Part shown: positions 1 to 7,821 of the stretch, piece after piece
Position numbering within the stretch: the stretch's first letter is position 1
Layout: every line of letters starts with the position of its first letter
DNA from: JBBREP01 sp963716525
GTDB lineage: Bacteria; Actinomycetota; Acidimicrobiia; IMCC26256; PALSA-610
NCBI GenBank assembly: GCA_963716525.1
Contig: OY970315.1
Coordinates: 2,914,001 to 2,978,000, forward strand
Reading direction: 5' to 3'
Length of the DNA stretch: 64,000 nucleotides
Notes under the pieces: model-generated
The model's input: the letters and a program-made list of their open reading frames with translations, nothing else
Database searches by the model: none
What the model was told of the DNA's origin: nothing
Made by a program: the position numbers and the translations under genes

Positions 1-1
1 C

Positions 2-502
2 GCCGACCACCTCCTCGGCGAGTCGCTCGACGCGTTCGGCGGCCGGGCTGGGCGCGACGCCAGCAAGGCGACCTTCACGATGGAACGCACGGGGGTGGCG
101 GCGATGGCGCTCGGCATCATCGAGCGCTGCCTCGAGCTGTGCGTGCCGTACGCCAAGGAGCGGGTGCAGTTCGGCCAGCCGATCGGCAACTACCAGCTGA
201 TCCAGCTGAAGCTCGCGAAGATGGAGGTCGCGCGGCTCAACGTGGAGTCGCTCGTATTCCGCACGCTGGAGATGGCGGCCGCCGGCGATCCCATGGGCCT
301 CGCCGAGGCGTCGGCGCTGAAGCTCTACAGCGCGCAGGCCGCCACCGAGGTCGCGATGGAGGCGGTGCAGCTTTTCGGTGGCAACGGCTACATGGCCGAG
401 TACGAGGTGGAGCAGCTCGCCCGCGACGCCAAGGTCCTGCAGATCTACGCGGGCACGGACGAGATCCAGGTGACCCACATCGCCCGAGCCCTGCTCGCCT
501 GA
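2..502 (+). CDS. Acyl-CoA dehydrogenase, C-terminal part (5' truncated by window edge)
   Basis: The reading frame is open from base 2 and codes for the C-terminal helical domain of an acyl-CoA dehydrogenase, an FAD flavoenzyme that makes the 2,3-double bond in beta-oxidation. Visible signatures are the ERVQFGQPIG stretch, the LFGGNGYM loop and the terminal helix QIYAGTDEIQVTHIAR. In medium-chain-type enzymes the catalytic Glu lies in YEGT of this last motif. Here the residue is Ala (YAGT), so the base must lie elsewhere or come from a partner subunit. The N-terminal FAD- and substrate-binding parts are outside the window. Family assignment is firm; substrate unknown. Confidence 0.93.
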   Translation, partial: ADHLLGESLDAFGGRAGRDASKATFTMERTGVAAMALGIIERCLELCVPYAKERVQFGQPIGNYQLIQLKLAKMEVARLNVESLVFRTLEMAAAGDPMGLAEASALKLYSAQAATEVAMEAVQLFGGNGYMAEYEVEQLARDAKVLQIYAGTDEIQVTHIARALLA

Positions 503-529
503 CCCTCCCCGCCTGCACCACGAGCGCGC

Positions 530-557
530 ATCGGGGGCGGCCGCAGCCGCCCCCGAT
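530..557. terminator. Hairpin between convergent genes
   Basis: A perfect 12-bp inverted repeat (530-541 and 546-557) with a 4-nt loop (cgca) lies in the 80-bp gap between two convergent genes. The stem is almost pure G/C and no U-tract follows on either strand. This fits an actinobacterial bidirectional terminator without a U tail. Confidence 0.7.
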
Positions 558-582
558 CGTCACGTCGCCGTGAGGTGCGCGC

Positions 583-1668
583 TCAGCAGGAGCCGTGCGT
601 GCAGATGTTGCCGATGAAGCGCACGTTCGTGCCCTGGTGGTCCCACACGGTGTCGGTGGGACGGTTGTTCGTGATCGTGTTGCGATACACGGAGATGTTC
701 GACTCGTTCGCGCCGCCGAACGATGTGGTGCTGATCACGACCACACCACCGGAGGCGAGTGTCGGCCCGGACGGCACGTTGTGGTTGATCGAGTTGAACT
801 GCACGCGCACATGGTCGGCGCCGGCGACGACGATGCCGATGCCGGACACCGGCGGACCCTCGTCGCTCGGGGGGCAGTGGCGGTTGTTGTCGTGGGACAC
901 GTTGTGCTGGACGCTCCAGCCGGTGACCGGCGCGCTGCCGGTGCGCAACACCATGATCCCGGCGCAGTTGCCCCACGTCACGTTGTCCTGCACGGTGCCG
1001 TGCGAGGAGTCGCGGACGAAGATGCCCCAGTCACCGTTGCCGTATGCAGTGTTGCCCTGGATCAACGCGTTGGAGTGCGGTGAGTCGCCCCAGTAGAGGC
1101 CGGCCTCGTCGTTACCGCTCGCCGAGTTGTAGTCGACCCGACCGCCGGTCGACACGAACCGCGCGATGCCGTACGCGCCGTCGTTGATCGCGGTGTTGTG
1201 CCGCACCACCACGTTCTTCCCGCCCAGCATCCAGATTCCTGCCTGCGAGAAGTTGCGGACCGTGAAGCCGGCGACGGTCACGTTGCTCAACCACCGCGTG
1301 ACGACACCGTTCCGGTTGAACTGGCCGACGAGGCAGATGCCGACGTCGTTGCCCGGGCTCGCTGCTCCCGCCGCGCCACCGCCGGGCATCTCGGCGCACG
1401 GTGTGTGCGCGACGCCGTTCGGTGGTTCGATGACCGCGCCGCGGGCGATGAGGCTGATGCCGCTCTTGGTGACCACAACCGTCTGCCGGTACACGCCGCC
1501 GTCGACGAACACCGTGTCGCCGTAATGGGACGCGTTCACCGCGGCCTGGATGGATTGACCCTGGTGGACGACCCGCACCCGGGCCGCTTGGGCCGGGGCC
1601 GTGAGGCCGGCGACCATCGCCGACGTGGCGATGGCCGCGAACAGCGGAGCCTTCAACATGTTGCGCAT
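583..1668 (-). CDS. Secreted right-handed parallel beta-helix repeat protein
   Basis: This is a 361-residue exported protein. The ATG at 1668 is chosen because a GAGAGGGG Shine-Dalgarno sits just upstream and it gives a clean signal peptide (about residues 1-29, ending APAQAA). The mature part has the pattern of NosD/pectate-lyase-like beta-helix proteins: a GDTVFVDGGVYRQTV opening coil, then about 20-25-residue coils rich in N, G and V such as NVVVRHNTAINDGAYG. Such folds often act on or bind polysaccharide, but no catalytic residues can be assigned, so function stays open. A longer in-frame start at 1737 would bury the signal peptide and is less likely. Confidence 0.8.
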   Translation of the reverse strand: MRNMLKAPLFAAIATSAMVAGLTAPAQAARVRVVHQGQSIQAAVNASHYGDTVFVDGGVYRQTVVVTKSGISLIARGAVIEPPNGVAHTPCAEMPGGGAAGAASPGNDVGICLVGQFNRNGVVTRWLSNVTVAGFTVRNFSQAGIWMLGGKNVVVRHNTAINDGAYGIARFVSTGGRVDYNSASGNDEAGLYWGDSPHSNALIQGNTAYGNGDWGIFVRDSSHGTVQDNVTWGNCAGIMVLRTGSAPVTGWSVQHNVSHDNNRHCPPSDEGPPVSGIGIVVAGADHVRVQFNSINHNVPSGPTLASGGVVVISTTSFGGANESNISVYRNTITNNRPTDTVWDHQGTNVRFIGNICTHGSC

Positions 1669-1755
1669 GCTTCCCCTCTCGTGAGCACCCACCGTGATAT
1701 TGCGGACACAGTAGGGAAGGTCTCGGGCGCGCCACAAACGGCCGTGGGGCTCGAT

Positions 1756-2895
1756 CTACCGCACACGCCTCACCAGGAACACGAGCAGCGCAGGGAGCAG
1801 GCAATAGGCGCCGAGACCGGCGCGCAGACCCCAGGCATCGCTGACCGCGCCGATGACCGGAGCGGCGGCGAGGCCCGCCATCTCGATCGTGCCGACGAGC
1901 GCAGTGACGATCGCGGCGCGCCCCGGAACGAGCTGCAGCGTCGCGGCGTGGAACGGCACCCAGAACGCGACCGTGGCCGCGCCGATCACGAACCCGCAGC
2001 ACGCGATCACGGCGGGGAGCGGCCAGATCGCGAGCAGTACCGCTCCGGCGAGCATCGTGGCGGCCGCGGTGCGCAGCGCCCGGCGGCGACGGGACGGCGT
2101 GCGGGGCCGGTCGGTGCGCGCCAGCCCCGCCGCGGCGGTGAGGCCACCACCGACGAAGACGGCGGCGATCACCGTGGCGTGCGCCGTCGACATACCGTCG
2201 TCGTGGCGCAAGTACGCGATCACGAAGGCCACGAACGACTCGTCGAGCGCGACGAGCAGCGCGCCGCACGCGCCCGCCCGCCACACGCTGCGGCGGCGCG
2301 CGAGCTCGCGTGCGCCCGGCTGCGGGCGGGCCGGCCGGCCGTGTCCGGGAGCAACCGGCACCGCGGGTGCCGGCAGCGGCGTCGCCGCGACGAGCGTGGC
2401 GTAGCCCGCGGCCGCCACGGCCGTGAACCAGAGCGGTACTCGCCACGACCAGCCGCGCGCGGCGGCCGCCGCGACGATCAGCGGCGCGGCGAGATCGCCG
2501 ACACCGGCCGCCACGTTCACCCGGGCGAGGGCCCGCTCGAGCCGGCTGCCGTCGCCGCCCGCCAGGTGGGCGAGTGCCACCTCGACGGTGTCGACGAGCA
2601 GCGTCGCGCCGAAACCCACGGCGAAGCCACCGCTCACCAGCATCCACGAGTTGGTCGCGGCTGCGAACAGCGCAAGCGCGCCGGCATAGGTGGCGGCGCC
2701 CGCGGTGGCGAGCACGCGCCGAGACCGCCGGTCGGCGAACAGCACGGCCGCCGACCCGGCGATGGCGCCCGGCCCGATCGCCAGCAGCGCGAGTGCGGCG
2801 GCGCGGTAGCTCAGGCCGAGGTCGGCGCGAAAGGAGTCGAACGTGGCCGCGGGCAGGAACGACGCCCACTCGTCGACGAGCCGGACGAGCAGCAC
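1756..2895 (-). CDS. Major facilitator superfamily transporter
   Basis: This is a 379-residue polytopic membrane protein of about 12 hydrophobic segments with the two-bundle layout of an MFS permease. A short basic loop (FADRRSRR) after the second segment corresponds to the MFS loop 2-3 motif. Substrate unknown. GTG 2895 is the first acceptable start, but it has no clear ribosome site and leaves the first membrane segment short. Upstream the frame stays open through a 15-bp tandem repeat coding five VPALD pentapeptides, back to a TGA at 3031-3033, without an ATG, GTG or TTG. The true N-terminus is therefore uncertain. Confidence 0.8.
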   Translation of the reverse strand: MLLVRLVDEWASFLPAATFDSFRADLGLSYRAAALALLAIGPGAIAGSAAVLFADRRSRRVLATAGAATYAGALALFAAATNSWMLVSGGFAVGFGATLLVDTVEVALAHLAGGDGSRLERALARVNVAAGVGDLAAPLIVAAAAARGWSWRVPLWFTAVAAAGYATLVAATPLPAPAVPVAPGHGRPARPQPGARELARRRSVWRAGACGALLVALDESFVAFVIAYLRHDDGMSTAHATVIAAVFVGGGLTAAAGLARTDRPRTPSRRRRALRTAAATMLAGAVLLAIWPLPAVIACCGFVIGAATVAFWVPFHAATLQLVPGRAAIVTALVGTIEMAGLAAAPVIGAVSDAWGLRAGLGAYCLLPALLVFLVRRVR

Positions 2896-2922
2896 GGTCG
2901 CGGCGAGCCGGGCCGGCGCGGC

Positions 2923-2997
2923 GTCGAGCGCGGGGACGTCGAGCGCGGGGACGTCGAGCGCGGGGACGTCGAGCGCGGGGACGTCGAGCGCGGGGAC
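2923..2997. repeat. 15-bp tandem repeat, five perfect copies
   Basis: Five exact copies of gtcgagcgcggggac run from 2923 to 2997, with a degenerate sixth beginning at 2998. The array sits immediately upstream of the MFS start codon. Because the unit is a multiple of three it stays open in the MFS frame (VPALD on the minus strand), so copy-number change would not shift frame. The rest of the roughly 300-bp gap to aat (2896-3193) shows no other clear feature. Confidence 0.9.
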
Positions 2998-3193
2998 GTC
3001 GACCGTGTGGGCCGGTGGGCGATCAGGAGGTCAGCGATGTGGTTCGTCGGCCATGGACCGCGACGCTACCGACCGGCGGCGGGCGTCGGGCGGAGGCTGC
3101 GCTCGCCGGCGGGCGCGCAAGGGGCCGCAGCGGTCGTCACATTCCCGGTCGTGACTTCGACGAGCCGTTACGAAGGTGAGACACTTTCCTGCC

Positions 3194-3871
3194 ATGCCGG
3201 TGCGGACCGAGACCCAGCCCGTCGACCCGATGCGCCTGCTCGGGGCGTGCCGGTGGGAGCTGCCGTCCGCGCTCGACGCCGATGCCGACGGCATCGTTGC
3301 GATCGGCGCCGATCTCGAGCCGCCCACGCTCGTCACCGCGTACGCGCGCGGGCTGTTCCCGATGCGCCTCGGCGGTCGTTCCGGGCCACTCGGGTGGTGG
3401 TCGCCCGACCCGCGCGGCGTGATGCCGCTCGACGGCTTCTTCGCGTCGCGGTCGCTGCGCCGCTCGCGCCGGCACTTCACCGTCACCGTCGACCAGGACT
3501 TCGTCGGCGTGATGCGCGGCTGCGGCGACGAGCGCCGACCGCAGGGTTGGATCGACGACTCCTTTATCGAGGCGTACTCGGAGCTGCATCGTCTCGGTGT
3601 GGCGCACAGCGTCGAGGTGTGGGACGGTGAGGGCGCGCTCGCCGGCGGCCTGTACGGCGTGCGTATCCGCGGGCTGTTCGCCGGCGAGTCCATGTTCCAC
3701 CGCCGCACCGACGCGTCGAAGGTCGCGCTCTGGACCGCCTGCGACCTCCTGACCCTCGACGGCGCGTCGCTGTTCGACGTGCAGTGGACCACGGCGCACC
3801 TCGCGTCGCTCGGCGCGATCGACGTCGCGCGCGACGAATACCTGCAGCGCCTCGCTGTCGCGGTCGCCTGA
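3194..3871 (+). CDS. aat: Leucyl/phenylalanyl-tRNA--protein transferase
   Basis: Aat transfers Leu or Phe from aminoacyl-tRNA to proteins with N-terminal Arg or Lys, creating N-degrons for ClpS/ClpAP. The 225-residue length is normal. Family signatures are visible in order: GLFPM, WWSPDPRGVMPL, the SRSLRRSRR basic patch, QGWIDDSFIEAY, and the C-terminal LYGVRIRGLFAGESMF. ATG 3194 was taken as start, though a GTG at 3176 and an ATG at 3230 are in frame and a GAAGGTGAG motif lies about 15 nt before 3194. It stands alone, with different functions on both sides. Confidence 0.93.
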   Translation: MPVRTETQPVDPMRLLGACRWELPSALDADADGIVAIGADLEPPTLVTAYARGLFPMRLGGRSGPLGWWSPDPRGVMPLDGFFASRSLRRSRRHFTVTVDQDFVGVMRGCGDERRPQGWIDDSFIEAYSELHRLGVAHSVEVWDGEGALAGGLYGVRIRGLFAGESMFHRRTDASKVALWTACDLLTLDGASLFDVQWTTAHLASLGAIDVARDEYLQRLAVAVA

Positions 3872-3949
3872 CGGCGTTTTCGACCTCGCCGAAGGCTGTC
3901 CCTATCCTTGCGCCGACATGCCCGTCACGGGTGGCGAGGAGAGAGTCGA

Positions 3950-5200
3950 ATGGCCGAGCTGACTGCCGAGCAGGTGCGCGCCGAGGTGCGCGACTGGCTG
4001 CGCGAGAACTGGTCCGATGACCTGACCGTGGGCGAGTGGTGGGAGCGTCTCGCCCGCAGCGGCTACGCCGCCCCCACGTTCCCCACCACGCACTTCGGCC
4101 GCGGGTACAGCCGCACGCTCGCCAACGTCGTCAACGAGGAGATCCAACAAGCCGGTGCGATCGGGCCCCCGTCGGGGCTCGGCTATGCGCTCGCCGCGCC
4201 CACGCTCGTCGCCCACGGCAACGAGGAGCAGAAGGAATGGTTGCTGCGCATCCTCAACGGCCAGGACGCGTGGTGCCAGCTGTTCTCCGAGCCGGGCGCG
4301 GGCAGCGACCTCGCCGGGCTGCAAACGCGCGCCGAGCGCGACGGCGACGAGTTCGTGGTCAACGGCCAGAAGGTGTGGACGTCGACCGCGCAGCTCTGCA
4401 ACCTCGGCATGCTGATCGCGCGCACAGACCCGAGCCTGCCGAAGCACGCCGGCATCACGTACTTCCGCTTCGAGATGGGTCAGCCCGGCGTGACCGTCCG
4501 GCCGTTGAAGGAGATGACGGGGCGGGCGCTGTTCAACGAGGTCTTCATCGACGACTGCCGGGTGCACGAGCGCGACGTCGTCGGCGGCATCAACAACGGG
4601 TGGTCGGTCGCGAACACGACGCTCGCGGCCGAGCGCTCGTCGCTCGGCAGCGGCGGCAGCGGCGCGGCCGGTTCGGCGTTCCCCGGCCCGCGGGCCGGGC
4701 ACCTGGACCGTCCGGCCAAGGAGTTCGTGGGCCAGTTCCGCACCGGCGGCACCGGCGGCGGCGGACAGGGCATGGCCTCCCGCCTCATCAAGCTCGCGCG
4801 TGAGGCCCACAAGACCGGCGACGCGCACGTCCGCCAGGGAATCGCCCGGCTCTACTCGCTCGACCGGCTCGGCAAGCTCTCCGCGCTGCGGGCGCGCAGC
4901 GGCGGTGCGTCGGCCGGTGCGCCCAACATCGCCAAGTTGATGATGAGCGACATGCTGCGCCTCAATCGCGAGGTCGGCTGCGAGATCCTCGGCCCCGACG
5001 CCATGGTCATGGGCGCCGGCACGCTCGGCGGCGGGATCGTGCAGGAGATGACGCTGTTCTCGCCGGGCCCGTCGATCTACGGCGGCACCGATCAGGTGCA
5101 GCGCAACATCATCGGCGAGCGTGTCCTCGGTCTCCCGAAGGAGCCCGGGCCCGACAAGTCGACGCCGTTCAAGGACCTGCTCGTCAACGCGTCGCGTTGA
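3950..5200 (+). CDS. Acyl-CoA dehydrogenase (FadE-type)
   Basis: This is a 416-residue acyl-CoA dehydrogenase starting at ATG 3950 behind a GGCGAGGAGAG ribosome site. The N-terminal helical domain is followed by the FAD/substrate motif SEPGAGSDLAGLQTRA (about residue 113), the beta-domain WTSTAQ, and a C-terminal helical domain ending IYGGTDQVQRNIIGERVLGLP. A Gly/Ser-rich insertion (about residues 230-280) makes it resemble actinobacterial FadE proteins of steroid or branched-acyl pathways. The canonical Glu of YEGT is Gly here, as in non-catalytic subunits of heteromeric FadE pairs. Whether this one pairs with another subunit cannot be told. Confidence 0.93.
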   Translation: MAELTAEQVRAEVRDWLRENWSDDLTVGEWWERLARSGYAAPTFPTTHFGRGYSRTLANVVNEEIQQAGAIGPPSGLGYALAAPTLVAHGNEEQKEWLLRILNGQDAWCQLFSEPGAGSDLAGLQTRAERDGDEFVVNGQKVWTSTAQLCNLGMLIARTDPSLPKHAGITYFRFEMGQPGVTVRPLKEMTGRALFNEVFIDDCRVHERDVVGGINNGWSVANTTLAAERSSLGSGGSGAAGSAFPGPRAGHLDRPAKEFVGQFRTGGTGGGGQGMASRLIKLAREAHKTGDAHVRQGIARLYSLDRLGKLSALRARSGGASAGAPNIAKLMMSDMLRLNREVGCEILGPDAMVMGAGTLGGGIVQEMTLFSPGPSIYGGTDQVQRNIIGERVLGLPKEPGPDKSTPFKDLLVNASR

Positions 5201-5258
5201 CGAGCCGCCGCGTCGTCGCGTCGAAGCGCCGCAGCAGCGTGGCACGGCCACTCGGGTG

Positions 5259-5897
5259 ATGGACGACATCGCGCCGGACGGGTCGCCGGTGCCGGTGTTC
5301 GCGGCGCTGCCGGCGCGCGGCGTCCCGGAGATGCTGCACACGCAGATGCTCGACGGTGACACCGTGCTCGACCTCGCGTGCGGCGCCGGGCGCTACACGC
5401 GTGGGCTGCTCGATCTGGGACATCCGGTGGTCGCGGTCGACGAGTCCGCCGCGATGCTGGCGCTCGTGGACGAGCGCGCCGAGCGCGTGCAGGCCGACGT
5501 GTTCGCGCTCGACCTTCGGCGGCGGTTCGGCACGGTGGTCGCGGCGTCGTATCTCGTCAACCACTGGCCGCCGCTGTTGCTGGCCACCTGCGCGCGCCAC
5601 GCCGAGCCCGACGGCGCGGTGATGGTGCAGCGCTACGCGCCCGCGTGGGCGCGCGCGGCCGAGCCGGGCGAGGCGAGCATCGGGCCGGTGACGATCCGCT
5701 TCGATCCCATCTCCTGCGCCGGCGATCGGCTCGTCGCGGACGTCACGTACCTGCTCGGTGGGCGTTCGTGGACCCAGCACGTGGACGCGCAGGTGCTCGA
5801 CGACGAAGCGCTTGCTCGCTACGCGGCCCATGCCGGGCTCGCGTTCGACGCGGTGATCGACGAGTTCGGCGAATGGGTGCGCCTGCTCCCTCGGTAG
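5259..5897 (+). CDS. SAM-dependent class I methyltransferase
   Basis: This is a 212-residue Rossmann-fold methyltransferase. Motif I is VLDLACGAGRYTRGL (about residues 37-51), with an acidic residue ending the next strand (VVAVDESAAML) and a motif-IV-like segment ASYLVNHWP. ATG 5259 is preferred because the upstream in-frame sequence overlaps the preceding acyl-CoA dehydrogenase and is Arg/Ser-rich without homology. The acceptor substrate is unknown. It lies 12 bp before the next gene in the same direction and may be cotranscribed with it. Confidence 0.82.
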   Translation: MDDIAPDGSPVPVFAALPARGVPEMLHTQMLDGDTVLDLACGAGRYTRGLLDLGHPVVAVDESAAMLALVDERAERVQADVFALDLRRRFGTVVAASYLVNHWPPLLLATCARHAEPDGAVMVQRYAPAWARAAEPGEASIGPVTIRFDPISCAGDRLVADVTYLLGGRSWTQHVDAQVLDDEALARYAAHAGLAFDAVIDEFGEWVRLLPR

Positions 5898-5909
5898 TGT
5901 GCGCTCGCG

Positions 5910-6533
5910 ATGGCTCATCGGCCGACGCTCACGGCGCTGCTGGGGTGCGACGGCGTCGTCGAGCACTGCGAGCTGCGTGCGCGCGGCGTCGGGTTCATCA
6001 GCCTGCACGGTGGCCTCGAAGCCACGACGTTCGAGATCGCGTCGGAAGCGGCGCGGCGCAGCGGCGCGTCGCTGTACGCAGTGGTGCAGCCCGACGATCT
6101 GCGGTGGCACGTGCCGTCGCAGCGGTTCGCGGCGGGCACGTCGCCGGTGCTCGATGCATTCTGCGCGCACGTGGCATCGGCGATCTCGCTGCACGGCTAC
6201 GGCGGCCTGGTCGACAGCGACCACCGGTGGACGAGCGTGGTGCTCGGCGGCAGTGACCGCGAGGCCGCGTCGGCCCTGGCGAACGCGCTGCGGGCCGCGC
6301 TCCCCGAGTACACCTTCGTCGACGACCTCGAGGCGATACCGCCGCAGTACCGCGGCATCCACACGGCGAACCCCGTCAACCGTACGAGGGCCGGCGGCGT
6401 GCAGCTCGAGCTCCCGCCGCGTATCCGGGGCAACTCGCCGGTGTGGGCGGAGACCCCCCGCAATGCCCATGGCTTCGTCCCCGTCACCGAGACGCTCGTC
6501 GAGACGCTTGCGGCGTTCGCGGGGTCGCGCTGA
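5910..6533 (+). CDS. Poly-gamma-glutamate hydrolase family protein (DUF867-like)
   Basis: This 207-residue protein resembles the phage/bacterial poly-gamma-glutamate hydrolase family, zinc peptidases of carboxypeptidase-like fold. Recognisable stretches are SLHGGLEATTFEIA (HG..E, likely metal ligands), AISLHGYGG in the middle, and the GVQLELPPRIR motif near the C-terminus, followed by an alpha/beta tail with VPVTETLVETL. No signal peptide is seen, so it may act in the cytoplasm. The assignment rests on motif resemblance only; the natural substrate in this organism is unknown. Confidence 0.72.
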   Translation: MAHRPTLTALLGCDGVVEHCELRARGVGFISLHGGLEATTFEIASEAARRSGASLYAVVQPDDLRWHVPSQRFAAGTSPVLDAFCAHVASAISLHGYGGLVDSDHRWTSVVLGGSDREAASALANALRAALPEYTFVDDLEAIPPQYRGIHTANPVNRTRAGGVQLELPPRIRGNSPVWAETPRNAHGFVPVTETLVETLAAFAGSR

Positions 6534-6543
6534 CCGCGGGAGC

Positions 6544-7209
6544 TCAGAGATGCGCGGTGTCGTTGAAGCGGCGGACCATCATGCGATCGCCGTGGACGAC
6601 GATCTCGCTGATCGAGCCGTTGTCGGCCCCCGAGAACGCGAACGGGCGTGAGCCGCTCGCCGACGCGAGCAGCTGGCCGATCACACCGCCGTGCACGACC
6701 GCGACGACCACACCGTCGGGATGCGCGGTGGCGATGCGCCGCAGCCCGGCGAGCACCCGCGTCTCGAACGCCGCGGCCGGCTCGGCGCCCGGGATCACGT
6801 CCCAACGCTCCTCGGCGAGGATGCGGGCGAACAACGGATCGCTCGCGGCCGCCTTGGCGCGCAGCAACCCGCCTTCCCACTCGCCGAGGAACACCTCGCG
6901 CAGCTCGGGTTCGACGATCGGCGTGATCCCGAGCGCGGCTGCGAGCGGGGACGCGGTCTGGTGCGTGCGCTGCAACGTCGTGACGTAGATCGCGTCGATC
7001 GCCTCGTCGCCGAGGCGCGCGGCCACCTTCGCAGCTTGCGCGTGGCCTTCGGGATGCAACGGCGGGTCACCGTGGCCGTCGACGAGGGGAAACGGATCGT
7101 CGGGGAGGGCCGGGGCCGACTCGCCGTGGCGCACGAGCAGCACGGTGGTGGCGCCCGGCGGCGGTGCGAAGCGGTGTTGACGGAACCCTTCGGGGGAGGC
7201 GTGAGCCAT
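6544..7209 (-). CDS. Histidine phosphatase family protein (phosphoglycerate mutase-like)
   Basis: This is a 221-residue member of the histidine phosphatase superfamily. The catalytic LLVRHGES (RHG) motif is at about residue 24, and the second histidine is in VAVVHGGVIGQLL near residue 170. An extra pro-rich loop follows the RHG motif, and the acid/base region reads PELREVFLGEWEGG. Such proteins dephosphorylate small molecules or proteins; a role as true glycolytic mutase is unlikely because a better gpmA candidate is at 38092-38870. It is convergent with the upstream PGA-hydrolase-like gene and divergent from the DUF480 gene. Confidence 0.87.
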   Translation of the reverse strand: MAHASPEGFRQHRFAPPPGATTVLLVRHGESAPALPDDPFPLVDGHGDPPLHPEGHAQAAKVAARLGDEAIDAIYVTTLQRTHQTASPLAAALGITPIVEPELREVFLGEWEGGLLRAKAAASDPLFARILAEERWDVIPGAEPAAAFETRVLAGLRRIATAHPDGVVVAVVHGGVIGQLLASASGSRPFAFSGADNGSISEIVVHGDRMMVRRFNDTAHL

Positions 7210-7235
7210 CGAGCCCGCGACAGTACGGTGCGGGC

Positions 7236-7742
7236 ATGCCCGAACCCGAGATCGTTGCGTTCCGGCTGACGCCCGAGCAGGCGCGGGTGCTCGGTTGCCT
7301 GGTCGAGAAGTCGATGACCACGCCCGACAACTACCCGCTGTCGCTCAACTCGGTCCGCGTCGCCTGCAACCAGACCACCAACCGCGATCCGGTCGTCAGC
7401 TACGACGAGCGCACCGTGCAGGAAGCGCTCGACGGTCTCCGCAACTACTCACTCGTGGCGCGCAGCAAGGCGACGGGGGAGCGGGCGATCAAGTTCCGCC
7501 ACCTGCTTCCCGACGTCATCGACCTGAGCCCGGCCGAGCAGGCGGTGGTGTGCACGTTGCTGCTGCGCGGCCCGCAGACACCGGGCGAGCTGAAGTCACG
7601 CGGTGACCGCATGCACCGTTTCACCGCAGCAGGTGAGGTGCAGACCGCGCTCAGTGATCTCGCGGCGCGCGGCATCGTCCGCGAGCTCGAGCGGCGCGCC
7701 GGCCAGCGTGAGCGGCGCTGGACGCACCTCCTCGCCACGTGA
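7236..7742 (+). CDS. YceH/DUF480 family protein
   Basis: This 168-residue protein belongs to the DUF480 (YceH) family of two tandem winged-helix domains. Typical sequence is LTPEQARVLGCLVEKSMTTPDNYPLSLN at the start, followed by ACNQTTNRDPV and a second winged helix (SPAEQAVVCTLLLRGPQTPGELKSR). It is shorter than enterobacterial YceH (about 215 aa) and lacks the C-terminal extension. Function is not established; DNA binding is plausible from the fold. ATG 7236 matches the usual family N-terminus. Confidence 0.88.
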   Translation: MPEPEIVAFRLTPEQARVLGCLVEKSMTTPDNYPLSLNSVRVACNQTTNRDPVVSYDERTVQEALDGLRNYSLVARSKATGERAIKFRHLLPDVIDLSPAEQAVVCTLLLRGPQTPGELKSRGDRMHRFTAAGEVQTALSDLAARGIVRELERRAGQRERRWTHLLAT

Positions 7743-7752
7743 CCCACCCCCT

Positions 7753-7796
7753 CATGCGTCGTTTGGGTACCAAATAGCGGTCCCAAACGACGCATG
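7753..7796. terminator. Long hairpin between convergent genes
   Basis: A perfect 15-bp inverted repeat (7753-7767 and 7782-7796) with a 14-nt loop occupies the gap between the DUF480 gene and the convergent carboxylesterase. The stem may extend by a C-run facing a G-run outside it. It is followed by three gggttaggt-like direct repeats up to about 7828. There is no U-tract. It fits a bidirectional terminator. Confidence 0.75.
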
Positions 7797-7821
7797 TGGG
7801 GTTAGGTCGGGTTAGGTGGGG

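Noticed and set aside
1198..3630. An 810-codon open frame on the plus strand opposite the beta-helix and MFS genes
   Set aside because: Its residues are Arg/His/Ala-rich with no family resemblance; very high GC makes long antisense frames common, and the minus-strand genes have clear domains.
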